Shown: piece by piece, positions 17,949 through 26,166 of the stretch
Layout: each line of letters begins with the position of its first letter
Numbering within the stretch: the first letter of the stretch is position 1
Assembly (NCBI GenBank): GCA_030699825.1
Contig: JAUYKV010000035.1
Span: 1-51,939, forward strand
Direction: 5' to 3'
Origin: Pseudomonas sp.
Lineage (GTDB): Bacteria; Pseudomonadota; Gammaproteobacteria; Pseudomonadales; Pseudomonadaceae
Length of the DNA stretch: 51,939 nt
The notes under the pieces: model-generated
Told to the model about the DNA's origin: nothing
Databases searched by the model: none
Seen by the model: the letters and a program-made list of their open reading frames with translations, nothing else
Translations under genes and position numbers: made by a program

Positions 17949-18632
17949 TCAGCGCGCGATGGCGTAGTGCGCGTGAGCCATTTCAACCTGCCAGGCGGCA
18001 AGTACTCGCCGCCGCCACCAGTCGCTGCCTTCGATCAGCTGGCGGATCAGCGCCTGCTGCTGCGCGTCACCGGCGAACTGTTGCGGGCGCGGCAATACCG
18101 GTAGCTGAGGGAGCAGGGTCTGGTAGGCCTGCAGCTGTTCGTCGATACTTTGCCGAGGGTCGTTGGGGCAGGGCAGTAGTGGCAACTGTGGACACAGGTA
18201 GAACAGCAACTGCCGGGTTGGCGTGTGCGCTCGCGCACTGGCGAACAACGCCAGACTGCACGCATCAAGCATCTCTGTGGCCAACGGCAGACCCTCGGCT
18301 CCTCGGCTTTCGCTGATTTTCGCCCAACGCGGTGCCAGCTCCTGGCGAATGAAGCCATCCAGGCGCGCGGCCAGTTCGTCCACGCTCAACCCCTGAAAGT
18401 CTAGCCCGGAGCAGTCCTTGAGGATGCGCAGGTAGGTCTTGTCGACCAGGGTGCGTCCGGCGTTTTGCCAGCCGCAGCCGGCGGCCTTGACAAGGCTGCC
18501 ATAGAACTGCAGCAACAGGGCATTCTCGCTGCTGCGCACATCCCTGCCCGAGGCAAACGCCGGATGTGGCTGTTGCCAGGCCTGGCGCAGGCGTTCGCCG
18601 AGCTGGACGAGGCGCAGGTTATCCAGGGTCAT
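17949..18632 (-). CDS. Unknown cytoplasmic protein
   Basis: I do not recognise this 227-aa protein. It has no signal peptide or membrane helix and looks soluble and mostly helical. Notable stretches are AAGCGWQNAGRTLVDKTYLR, then LRILKDCSGLDF, a cysteine-containing FYLCPQLPLLPCPND, and a C-terminus rich in Trp, Gln and Arg. The ATG at 18632 (MTLDNLRLVQLGERLRQ) was preferred because the upstream extension is low in structure. It lies between the taurine operon and the sulfur exporters on the opposite strand, with REP structures behind it. Codon use looks native. A role in taurine metabolism cannot be claimed. Confidence 0.7.
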   Translation of the reverse strand: MTLDNLRLVQLGERLRQAWQQPHPAFASGRDVRSSENALLLQFYGSLVKAAGCGWQNAGRTLVDKTYLRILKDCSGLDFQGLSVDELAARLDGFIRQELAPRWAKISESRGAEGLPLATEMLDACSLALFASARAHTPTRQLLFYLCPQLPLLPCPNDPRQSIDEQLQAYQTLLPQLPVLPRPQQFAGDAQQQALIRQLIEGSDWWRRRVLAAWQVEMAHAHYAIAR

Positions 18633-18791
18633 GTGTGTCTCCGCGTGGCTGGGCACGCCCTCAAGGGTTGATTTGCCTGCAGTACCGCCGCTCAGGCCGC
18701 AAGACGCTGCGCGCATCACTATAGGGCGATCCCCCTGGGCCGATTAGCACCAGCTGCCGGCTTCTGTCTGGGCCAAGCGCGCAGGTGTCGG

Positions 18792-18850
18792 CTGGACCCT
18801 ACGACGGCGTTGGGGTGGTCCTAATGGCGCGGCGGGGCTTTCTCTAGCAT
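18792..18850 (+). promoter_or_regulatory. Predicted TauR-type promoter of the exporter gene
   Basis: CTGG at 18792 (reading CTGGACCCTA), a degenerate ACGG at 18804 and GTGG at 18815 (reading GTGGTCCTAA) keep the 12- and 11-bp steps of the tpa and ald promoters. TAGCAT follows after 20 bp (18845-18850), as at tpa. The match is weaker than the other two, but the full geometry is kept. Confidence 0.5.
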
Positions 18851-18892
18851 CGAAACCCAGTGATTTCATAGCCACAGGGTGTAGGTGAGCAC

Positions 18893-19963
18893 ATGACAAT
18901 AAAACAGCACCACACAATCCCGCCCATGCACAGCCAGTCGCTGGACGAGGCGCAGCCGTCGGCGTCCTGGCTGATACGCCGCAAACAGAAACTCAACCTG
19001 TTACTGCCGGGTATCGTCGCCTCGGCGATAGTCGCCGCCAGTGCCTCCTTCCTCTCCGAGCATTACGGTGCACCGGTGATGTTGATGGCCTTGTTGCTGG
19101 GCATGGCGCTGGGCTTCCTCTCCGAGGAAGGGCGTGCGGTCGCGGGTATTCGCTTCACCTCCAGCACCATCCTGCGGATCGGCGTGGCGCTGCTGGGCAT
19201 GCGCATCACCGTTGAGCAGATTCTCTCGCTGGGTGGCACGCTGATGGCGGTGGTGATCGGTGCAGTGTTCTTGACCATCAGTTTCGGCATCCTCCTGTCT
19301 CGGCTACTCGGCCAGTCACGCGATTTCGGCATTCTCAGCGGCGGCAGCGTGGGCATCTGCGGTGCTTCGGCGGCGCTGGCGATTTCTGCAGTACTGCCGC
19401 AGAACAAGGACAGCGAGCGCAACACCATCTTCACCGTGATCAGCGTGACCGCGCTGAGCACCATCGCGATGATCGCCTACCCGCCGATCGCTCAATGGTT
19501 CGGCCTGGATGCCCAGCAGGCCGGGGTATTCCTCGGCGCGACCATTCACGATGTGGCCCAGGTGGTCGGCGCCGGCTACAGCATGTCGGATGCCACCGGC
19601 GATACCGCGACCGTGGTCAAGCTGCTGCGTGTGGCGATGCTGGTGCCGATCGTCTTCAGTCTGTCGTTACTGCTGCGTCAGCGCAGTGACGGTGGTCCGC
19701 GCCCGGCACTGCCGTTGCCCTTGTTCATCATCTTCTTCGTGCTGTTCGTCGCCATTAACAGCAGTGGTGTGGCTTCGGCACAGGTGCAGGAGTTTGCTAG
19801 CGATGTGTCGCGCTGGTGCCTGATCACGGCCATCGCTGCACTGGGGATGAAAACTTCACTGAAGTCGTTGCTGGAAGTCGGCTGGCGTCCGGCGACCCTG
19901 TTGGTCAGTGAAACCGTGTTTCTCGCCACGCTGATTCTGTTCGCGGTGAAGTGGCTGGGCTGA
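18893..19963 (+). CDS. YeiH-family membrane protein, putative sulfate/sulfite exporter
   Basis: This 356-aa integral membrane protein has about ten predicted hydrophobic helices from residue 35 on, after a polar N-terminal tail. It belongs to the YeiH / conserved hypothetical 698 family; ILRIGVALLGMRIT, GGSVGICGASAALAIS and GATIHDVAQVVGAGYS are typical. A member of this family has been proposed to export sulfate in taurine-degrading Paracoccus. Here it lies downstream of the Xsc operon, behind a TauR-like promoter array, which supports release of the sulfur product. GTAGGTGAG serves as ribosome binding site. The next gene is a different exporter family 107 bp on, probably co-transcribed. The transported ion is inferred. 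Confidence 0.83.
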   Translation: MTIKQHHTIPPMHSQSLDEAQPSASWLIRRKQKLNLLLPGIVASAIVAASASFLSEHYGAPVMLMALLLGMALGFLSEEGRAVAGIRFTSSTILRIGVALLGMRITVEQILSLGGTLMAVVIGAVFLTISFGILLSRLLGQSRDFGILSGGSVGICGASAALAISAVLPQNKDSERNTIFTVISVTALSTIAMIAYPPIAQWFGLDAQQAGVFLGATIHDVAQVVGAGYSMSDATGDTATVVKLLRVAMLVPIVFSLSLLLRQRSDGGPRPALPLPLFIIFFVLFVAINSSGVASAQVQEFASDVSRWCLITAIAALGMKTSLKSLLEVGWRPATLLVSETVFLATLILFAVKWLG

Positions 19964-20070
19964 AGCAAGCGCCAGAGGTGACTTGGGCACGCCCCGCCTG
20001 ATCAGCAGGCTGCCGCCCGCGCGGTAACTGCAAGGGTACGCCGTCTGGCGTGCCCGGCAATGGAGGTGGC

Positions 20071-20844
20071 ATGAGTCTGCAGGTGCATGGGTTTTTTCTG
20101 CTGTGCGTGGCCCTGGCCACCGTCGCCCAGAGCCTCACCGGCTTCGCCTTCGGGCTGATCCTGCTGGGGCTGGTCGCCACCCTGCAAGTGGTGCCGCTGG
20201 CCGAGGTGGCGGTGGTGATCAGCATCCTCACCCTGGGCAACGCCATGGGCACCCTGGGCGGGCCGAAGCCGCAGCTGGACCGGGCGGTGCTGCTGCCCGT
20301 GCTGCTCAGCAGCCTGCTCGGGGTCAGCCTGGGCATCTGGGGGCTGGGCGCTCTGGACGATATGCAAGTCGCCTGGCTGCGCCTGTTGCTGGGAGGGGTG
20401 ATCATCGCCGGCAGCCTGATGCTGGTGGTGCAAAGCAAGCCGCAGGCGCAACTGTCCGGACAACCCTCGTTCTGGCTGGCCGGAGGCCTGTGCGGGCTGC
20501 TCAATGGCTTGTTCTCTAGTGGCGGGCCGCCGATTGTCTATCACCTGTACCGCCAGCCCTTGGGCTACGAGGTCATTCGCAACACCCTGATCACGGTGTT
20601 CGCCGCCAACGCTGCGGCGCGCCTTGGCCTGGTCATGGCGCAAGGGCAGCTGAGCCTGTCTACCCTGTGGCTGAGTGCCGAAGCCTTGCCGCTGGTACTG
20701 CTGGTCAGTTGGTTGGTGCGCCGTTATCCGCCGAGGCTGTCCCTGCGCGCGGTGCGCTGGCTGGTCTTCGTGCTGATGGCGCTGGCCGGTTTCAGCCTGA
20801 TCTGGGACTCATTGCCGGGGCTGTTGGCGGCACGCCCTGCCTGA
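20071..20844 (+). CDS. TauE/SafE-family sulfite/sulfonate exporter
   Basis: This 257-aa membrane protein has about eight hydrophobic segments and the two-part repeat of the TauE/SafE (DUF81) family. Conserved features are AQSLTGFAFGLILLG in the first helix pair and GGLCGLLNGLFSSGGPPIV in the second. Family members such as Cupriavidus TauE are thought to export sulfite during taurine use. The ATG at 20071 was chosen because GGAGG lies 6 bp before it. It follows the YeiH-family gene by 107 bp on the same strand, so the pathway has two unrelated candidates for the same step. Confidence 0.87.
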   Translation: MSLQVHGFFLLCVALATVAQSLTGFAFGLILLGLVATLQVVPLAEVAVVISILTLGNAMGTLGGPKPQLDRAVLLPVLLSSLLGVSLGIWGLGALDDMQVAWLRLLLGGVIIAGSLMLVVQSKPQAQLSGQPSFWLAGGLCGLLNGLFSSGGPPIVYHLYRQPLGYEVIRNTLITVFAANAAARLGLVMAQGQLSLSTLWLSAEALPLVLLVSWLVRRYPPRLSLRAVRWLVFVLMALAGFSLIWDSLPGLLAARPA

Positions 20845-21296
20845 GCCCCGGCCGCGCGCTGGTCATCCAGAGTGCCGGCCAGTGACGCTAGAAAATCTTT
20901 CGTTGTGTAAATCCGGTCGCGATTCGATATACCGAGTCTTTTGCTCCACGGTCCCATGTTTTTTGTGGCTTGAGGGATGGTATTCGGTCGCTATTGGATG
21001 CTCGCGGCACGAGTGAATTATCGAGTGTTTCGCAGCGAAAGGGCGCGATCTTGGCATTCTTTGATATTACGCCTGGCTACTCGCTGTGCCGCCATCCCCC
21101 TGCTATCCCCCAAAACAGGCGAGGGGGCGGTCGCGTCAGGTCATGTGCAGCGGGGTGGAAGTGTTTCGCTAAGCTGTGACCGGTGAGTTCAGTAAGTCAT
21201 GACCGCCTGTTTCGGAACATGCTGGAAATCGGTCACGCGTTAGCGAAACGACCGCTCGCGGCGGGCCGAAATACGCCGTACTCGGCACGCCAAAGC
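20845..21296. other. Gene-free stretch with an imperfect long inverted repeat
   Basis: No coding region is convincing in these 450 bp. Arms at 21164-21182 and 21230-21248 (TTTCGCTAA-N3-GTGACCG and its complement) match at 16 of 19 positions, with a 47-nt loop containing a further TGACCG copy. It could be a structured RNA or a degenerate small mobile repeat. No promoter is evident. Confidence 0.5.
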
Positions 21297-21324
21297 AGGA
21301 AAACCGGCGAATGCCGGTTTTCCT
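21297..21324 (-). terminator. Terminator of the small lipoprotein gene
   Basis: AGGAAAACCGGC and GCCGGTTTTCCT form a perfect 12-bp stem with a 4-nt loop. It lies 34 bp past the lipoprotein stop on the minus strand and is followed by GCTTTGG. Confidence 0.75.
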
Positions 21325-21358
21325 GGGTAGCGGATGCTGCAGTCGATCCAAGCGAATC

Positions 21359-21514
21359 TCAGCAGTTACCCTTTTTCGCTTGGCCCGGTGGGCAATGAGG
21401 TGGGCCGCCAGCGCCACCGTTGTCACCAATATCGATGCCGATGCCGGGTAAGCGCAGGCTACAGCCCGAGATCAGCAGGCTCGCCAGAACAACAGCCATG
21501 ATGCGTACTAACAT
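21359..21514 (-). CDS. 51-aa lipoprotein with cysteine-containing tail
   Basis: A short frame encodes MLVRIMAVVLASLLISGCSL as a lipoprotein signal peptide (lipobox LISG-C, Cys 18), then a glycine-rich linker (LPGIGIDIGDNGGAGG) and the tail PPHCPPGQAKKGNC. An AAGGA ribosome binding site lies 8 bp before the ATG on the minus strand, and a perfect terminator follows the stop. The mature protein would be only 34 residues, anchored to the outer membrane or the periplasmic face, with three cysteines including the lipidated one. The tail is reminiscent of a motif I have seen in hypothetical envelope proteins. The function is unknown. Confidence 0.8.
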   Translation of the reverse strand: MLVRIMAVVLASLLISGCSLRLPGIGIDIGDNGGAGGPPHCPPGQAKKGNC

Positions 21515-21892
21515 TTAGCAATTCCTTTCATACGATGCCCGGAGTGGGCAGAGGTGGCCGCCATGACAGCCGCCACCAGGATTTTCAGCAGTACCAGGCC
21601 TGCATTTGTCGTCCGCAGCTGAACGCCTAGCGCTAAAGCGAGCCCAATCAAGGTTGAATTTCTGATGGGGCGCCGCAAGTCACTCGGGGCATGCGGGCGT
21701 AATGGAGCTGGCGGGATGATTCAGGTGCAACTATACGTCATGACAGACAATGCGCATGACTATTCATTTAGCCGCGTGCGGCAAAGCGAGGCGCTTAATG
21801 CCGCGACACATGGATGGGCCACGCCGCCTGTTCGCGTCTGATGGCGTGGCGCGTTGGCGTGGCGGCCGCCATGGCCGCGCACGGTAGGCTGC
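21515..21892. other. Gene-free stretch
   Basis: These 378 bp lie between two minus-strand genes. I see no gene or clear terminator. The part next to 21515 must hold the promoter of the small lipoprotein gene. Confidence 0.5.
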
Positions 21893-22102
21893 TCATGAAA
21901 GCCGCTCCCAGATCTCGGCATTGGCCAAGTCCTGCGTGGTGGCGTGCTTCGACTGGCCGTAGATGGGATCGAGCGCGTAGTAGTCGCCCGCCTCAAAGGC
22001 GGCCGAGTAGCGTACGCCGCTGGGCTTGTGCAGGTAGCACTCGGGGCGGTTGCACTGTGCATTGATGTGTTGCACTAGGGGTGATTCGGTCATGCCGTTC
22101 AT
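21893..22102 (-). CDS. Small unknown protein (69 aa)
   Basis: This short frame starts MNGMTESPLVQHINAQCNRP and contains PECYLHKPSGVRYSAAFEA and a polar C-terminus ending NAEIWERLS. It has a CNRPEC cysteine pair but no signal peptide or membrane helix. A plausible ribosome binding site (AGGACAG) precedes the ATG; the second ATG at 22093 is a possible alternative. Codon use fits the host. I do not recognise the family, and the gene lies alone between the lipoprotein gene and the ydbL terminator. Confidence 0.6.
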   Translation of the reverse strand: MNGMTESPLVQHINAQCNRPECYLHKPSGVRYSAAFEAGDYYALDPIYGQSKHATTQDLANAEIWERLS

Positions 22103-22265
22103 TGCCTGTCCTGCTGCAGCTGCTGCTGCTCCGGTTTATCCAGAGTCTGTTCCAGACCCCGGCCGGGGTCTGTGCGTTATCGAACCTTCGCGCGGTTGAC
22201 CAGGAGTCGCCGGGCTTGATGCCATGCGCCGCTGACGACGACGGCGCAGATCCCGCCAAAGTGAA

Positions 22266-22297
22266 AAAACCCCTGAAGCGCAGGCTTCAGGGGTTTT
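22266..22297 (-). terminator. Terminator of the ydbH-ynbE-ydbL operon
   Basis: AAAACCCCTGAAGC and GCTTCAGGGGTTTT form a perfect 14-bp stem with a GCAG loop. On the minus strand it ends in a T run, 30 bp after the ydbL stop. Confidence 0.92.
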
Positions 22298-22326
22298 GCT
22301 TGTTGCGTGGGGGATGGCCTGTCGGC

Positions 22327-22671
22327 TTATTTGCGCCGCCACTGCCCTTGCCATTGGATGTACTGGCCGGGTGGGGTCTTGTCGATGGCTTTCTTGCCGG
22401 CGATGGCTTCCACGTCGCTGAGCTGGATACCGTTCTGGGTCGCCAGTTTCTGGTATTCGGCGCGGCGGGCCTGGTTGATCTGGCGGGCGATTTCGTCCAC
22501 CTCGGGGCCGGGTTTGACCACACCGAGGTAGCCGTTGGGCATTTCGCCGAGTTGCCCGCTGGCCTTGGCGTCGCCGAGGGCGGACATGGCTTCGTTGAGG
22601 TTCAGGGCCAGCACCGGCAGGCTCAGGCTGAGCAGCAGGAACAGGCTGGCGATTCGTTTTGACAGGCTCAT
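22327..22671 (-). CDS. ydbL: YdbL-family (DUF1318) periplasmic protein
   Basis: This 114-aa protein has an N-terminal signal peptide (RIASLFLLLSLSLPVLALN) and a mature DUF1318 domain with GEMPNGYLGVV, an INQARRAEYQKLA helix and QPGQYIQW-like ending (PPGQYIQWQGQW). In enterobacteria YdbL is encoded with ydbH and ynbE; YdbH and YnbE build a bridge moving phospholipids between inner and outer membranes, and YdbL is thought to modulate it. It is the last gene of the operon, 11 bp after ynbE, with a strong terminator behind it. Length is normal for the family. Confidence 0.92.
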   Translation of the reverse strand: MSLSKRIASLFLLLSLSLPVLALNLNEAMSALGDAKASGQLGEMPNGYLGVVKPGPEVDEIARQINQARRAEYQKLATQNGIQLSDVEAIAGKKAIDKTPPGQYIQWQGQWRRK

Positions 22672-22682
22672 GGTGTGGCTCC

Positions 22683-22874
22683 TTAGAACAGTCCGCTGGA
22701 CTCGCTGAACATGCCGTCCAGCGCCTTATCCACCTTGATGTAGATTTCGTGCTCGATCTTCACGTTGAGGTTGATATTGATCGGCTCGTTGGGCATCGCC
22801 AGCTGCACCGTCGGGGTACAGGCTACGCTCAACAGGCCTATCAGCAGGGCCGCGAAACAACTATGCAAGCGCAT
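22683..22874 (-). CDS. ynbE: YnbE-family outer-membrane lipoprotein
   Basis: This 63-aa protein has a lipoprotein signal with lipobox SVAC at about residue 19, then the short family domain with INLNVKIEHEIYIKVDKAL. YnbE is an outer-membrane lipoprotein that is reported to stack with the C-terminus of YdbH to complete the intermembrane lipid bridge. The gene lies 15 bp after ydbH and 11 bp before ydbL, so it is part of a tight operon. The size agrees with the family. Confidence 0.93.
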   Translation of the reverse strand: MRLHSCFAALLIGLLSVACTPTVQLAMPNEPININLNVKIEHEIYIKVDKALDGMFSESSGLF

Positions 22875-22889
22875 GGCGCTTCTCCTTGA

Positions 22890-25499
22890 TTAAGGCTCCT
22901 TCGGGGATGCTGCATTGCGCTCCAGCATACGCTGCTGCACCCGTTGCTTGATGATCTCGTTGACCTTGTCGGTCAGTTGCAGGCTGGCCAGCAGGGTCGG
23001 GATGTCTTCCTCCAGATTGATGTTGAAGTGGATCGGACGACCCCGTTCGATTGCCGGGTTGCGGCCTTCGAGGCGCACGGCCAGGAGCAACTTGCCTTGC
23101 CGATCATAGTCGACCTGGCTGGTCAGTGTCGTGAACTGAAAGTCTTCCAGAGATTGCGTCACCAGTTGCATGGCCGGGTTGCTGCGGCCCAGTGCCCTGA
23201 TCTGCGCCGAATGAAATTGCAGGCGTCCGCCCGGGTCGCGCGCATGCAGTTGGCCCTGTTCGATCTCGACGCCGGCGGGGCCGATGCTCAGCGGCAGCTG
23301 GCCGTCGATGAGGCCGCTGCCCGCCAGGCCCTCGGCCGGGTAGAGGGTGAAGAACTGATTGAGGTCGAGGCCTTGCAGGTGCAGGGGAAACACCAGCGTG
23401 CTCTGCTGCAGGTCCCACTGGCCCGGATCGAGCCGGAGCATGCCGCCCATGACCGCGGCCTGGGCCTGTTGCAACTCGAGCAGGCCCTGGGTCGGTTGCG
23501 CACGTGCTGCCTGATAGCTGCCGCGCAGCAGCGCCGGGCCGATGGGCATGCCCGGGTTGATTTGCCCCAGGCGCAGTTCGTTCAGCTCGAGTCGCAGCTG
23601 ACGTTGATCGAGGCGCAGGTGCAGGCGCGCATCCAGGCCGCTGAGTTCACTGCGGTCATAGATGCCGGCCAGGCCTTTGCCGCTGAGTTCGAGCTGTAGG
23701 TCGGGCAGGTCGCGGCCCGGGGCGAGGCTGAGGCTGGCGTTGCCACTCAGGCGGCCGTTGCTCAGGTCGAGCAGCGCCGGCCAGTCAGCCAGGGTTTTGC
23801 TCAGGGGGTTGCCGGCACGCAGAAACACTTCAGTCAGCTGGGCCTGCAGCTGCAGGCCCAGGCGGCTGTTGTGTTGCAGTTGCACGGCCAGCTGCAGGTC
23901 GGCATCCGCTGACACCTGGCCATTGAGGGTGAGTTGCTGCTCGGTGGCCGCTAGCGTGCCTTGCCAGCGCCAGCCCTGCGGTTTCAGGGCCGACTGTTCG
24001 AGGCGCTGGCTACTCAGCGTGACGGGGCCTTGCAGGCGCCACGTTTGCAGGCTGCCGACCTGATGCTGCGCGTGCAGTTGCAGATCCTGGGTGGTGGCCC
24101 TGACCTGCAGCGCACGCAGCTCCGCACCGCTCAGTTGGCCCAGCTCGAGTTGCGAGCCTTTGCTCAGGTTGAGGCGCAGTTGCTCGCTGTCCAGGTAGCC
24201 GTTGAAGTGCAGCGTTGCTTTCAGATCGCGCAGCTGCCAGTCGTCGACCACCAAGCCCGGACTGCTGACCTTGAGCTGCGCCTTGTCCAACTGCGCGGCC
24301 CAGGGCGCTGCGTTGGCCAGGGCCAGATTGGCCTGCAGGTCGAGTTGGCTGGCGCCACTACTGGTCAGGCTGATCGCCAGTGGCAGCGAGCGCTCGGCCA
24401 GGTTGCCGGGCAGTTCTGCGAGTGGGCTGGTGGGTTGAATCCGCAGGTGCAGCGAGTCGGGGTGCAAGGCGGTTGGTAGCGCACTCAGCCACTCGGCGGG
24501 CACTTGATCCAGCTGCAGGTCGGCGCTCAGGTGTTCGGCGAACCATTGGCCGTCGACACCGCGGGCGGCGACGCCGAAGGTGCCTTGCACCCGGCCCGCT
24601 CCCGGGATGGGCCAGGGCTCGGGCAGGTTGGCACTGGCGTCGACTTGGCCACTGGCGCTGCGCAGTTGTTCCAGGCCCAGGGCGCCGGAGGCCAGCTGTA
24701 GCTGCCAGGTCGCCGAGAGTTGCGCAGCGCTCGGGGCGCTGGGCAGTCGAGCGTCGGCGGCCAGCGCCCACTGGCTGAGCCAGTCTTGCAAAGCCACGGC
24801 CTGGCTGAGGTCGGGCGCGCTCAGGTTGCCGCTCCATAGTGGTCCGGCAGGGCTGTTGCGCAGGCTGCTGTGCAGGCTCAGTTGGCGTTGTCCGTCGACT
24901 GCTAGGGTCAGTTGCAGATCCGCTGCCTGGGCGTCGCCCTGCAGCTGTGCGCGCCATGCCAGCTGTTGCTCGCGGTGTTGCAGGTTGAGCAGCAGTTCCA
25001 AGGCCCGCGGGGCATCTTGCGTCTGCTTCAGTTGCAGGTCGCCTTGCAGCGTGCAGCGCCCGCTGGCGCAGGGCAGTTCGGCCGTGAACTGGTCGATGTG
25101 CAGGCTGAGCGGCAGCCAGGCCAGTGCTGCTGCCAGTTGCTGCAGGTCGGGCGCAGTAGTGGTGGGTTCCTGCTGGTTATTCTGTGCGGCGGGTTGCCAG
25201 GCCACGGCGAGACGCGCGAGGCGAATATGCTGCCAGAAGGGCGGCGTCAGGCTGAATTGCTGCCAGCCCAGGTGCAGTTGCTCTGCAGTGACCCGGGTGA
25301 CGCCGGTACTGGCGCGCTGCTCGAGGTCGAGGCGAGCCAGGCCGATACCGGTGAGCGACAGGCTTGCCCCCTGCCAGTCGAACCGGTGAATCGCGTGACG
25401 CTCGAGCAGGCGCAGCCAGCTGTAGTAGCTGTAACCGCCAAGCAGCACCAGCAGCATGAGCACGCTGATGATTCGCAGCCCGGAGCGCCGGCTGATCAT
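22890..25499 (-). CDS. ydbH: YdbH-family AsmA-like intermembrane lipid transport protein
   Basis: This 869-aa protein has one N-terminal membrane anchor (about residues 7-27, IISVLMLLVLLGGYSYYSWL) and a long periplasmic beta-rich region full of alternating Leu and Gln, as in AsmA-like bridge proteins. The C-terminal block LDLNQFFTLYPAEGLAGSG, then GQLPLSIGPAGVEIEQG, is characteristic of YdbH. With TamB and YhdP, YdbH provides redundant phospholipid transport to the outer membrane in E. coli. The ATG at 25499 was chosen because it directly precedes the anchor; the upstream extension has no signal. It is the first gene of the ydbH-ynbE-ydbL operon. Confidence 0.92.
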   Translation of the reverse strand: MISRRSGLRIISVLMLLVLLGGYSYYSWLRLLERHAIHRFDWQGASLSLTGIGLARLDLEQRASTGVTRVTAEQLHLGWQQFSLTPPFWQHIRLARLAVAWQPAAQNNQQEPTTTAPDLQQLAAALAWLPLSLHIDQFTAELPCASGRCTLQGDLQLKQTQDAPRALELLLNLQHREQQLAWRAQLQGDAQAADLQLTLAVDGQRQLSLHSSLRNSPAGPLWSGNLSAPDLSQAVALQDWLSQWALAADARLPSAPSAAQLSATWQLQLASGALGLEQLRSASGQVDASANLPEPWPIPGAGRVQGTFGVAARGVDGQWFAEHLSADLQLDQVPAEWLSALPTALHPDSLHLRIQPTSPLAELPGNLAERSLPLAISLTSSGASQLDLQANLALANAAPWAAQLDKAQLKVSSPGLVVDDWQLRDLKATLHFNGYLDSEQLRLNLSKGSQLELGQLSGAELRALQVRATTQDLQLHAQHQVGSLQTWRLQGPVTLSSQRLEQSALKPQGWRWQGTLAATEQQLTLNGQVSADADLQLAVQLQHNSRLGLQLQAQLTEVFLRAGNPLSKTLADWPALLDLSNGRLSGNASLSLAPGRDLPDLQLELSGKGLAGIYDRSELSGLDARLHLRLDQRQLRLELNELRLGQINPGMPIGPALLRGSYQAARAQPTQGLLELQQAQAAVMGGMLRLDPGQWDLQQSTLVFPLHLQGLDLNQFFTLYPAEGLAGSGLIDGQLPLSIGPAGVEIEQGQLHARDPGGRLQFHSAQIRALGRSNPAMQLVTQSLEDFQFTTLTSQVDYDRQGKLLLAVRLEGRNPAIERGRPIHFNINLEEDIPTLLASLQLTDKVNEIIKQRVQQRMLERNAASPKEP

Positions 25500-26040
25500 G
25501 AGTACATTTCCATTGTGGTAAAGGCAGGGTGCTGCCAGGACGTTAACCCATGAGCCCGCGGCTGCCAATCAACTGCAGCGCGCCAGGAATAACTGACGTG
25601 CCGGTCATCGTTCAAGTGGTCGTCCATGGCTGTTGTGGTCGATGGCGATCCGCGGTCATCAGCCGCAGTTCGATGGGCTGGCCAGCAGGGCGAGGCATGG
25701 CGGGCCATGGTGCAGGATTGTGGCTATTGCCGACGATACCCGCTTGTTTGCCGGTCATATGTCTGAAAATACCGGGTATTTGCCTGTTAGTTGCTTGAAT
25801 GGTTGCGGTCAGGCGTTGTCAGGGTGGGGCGGTGACGGCCGGTATTTTCCCGTGCTGTCGGTTCTGGGCGATAGGCGCTCCAGGATGTGGTGTTACTTAT
25901 GGCGGCACGTTGCTGCAAGGCCGCTTGAGGGCTGCGTCTTGGGCCGGTATTGCTCCCAAAAAAGGCTCTCGGGCTATCCCGTGCAAAAACTTTTGCACAA
26001 TTGCGCTGGGCCTTGTCAAGGCTGAATTTGTGATTGAGCT

Positions 26041-26069
26041 AAATCCTTGATTCTGCATAAGGATTTTTT
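26041..26069 (+). terminator. Terminator-like hairpin without an upstream gene
   Basis: AAATCCTT and AAGGATTT form a perfect 8-bp stem with a 10-nt loop, followed by TTT. No plus-strand gene lies upstream, so it may end an unannotated RNA or be chance in AT-rich DNA. Confidence 0.45.
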
Positions 26070-26166
26070 AAGTCAATGAAAAATATGGTTTTTTTATGCT
26101 GGTGAAAAAATCATCAGTTTGACCCAAAGCCCCATGGGGTAGGCGATCAGGCGTCTTGCTCCCATG

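Noticed and set aside
10110..20844. Taurine uptake genes (tauABC, TRAP) or a sulfite dehydrogenase in the cluster
   Set aside because: No ABC, TRAP or molybdopterin/cytochrome genes are present in the window; the cluster is catabolic and export only.
25550..26050. Plus-strand frames in the gap after ydbH
   Set aside because: No ribosome binding sites, several frames of equal quality, and unlike-protein composition.
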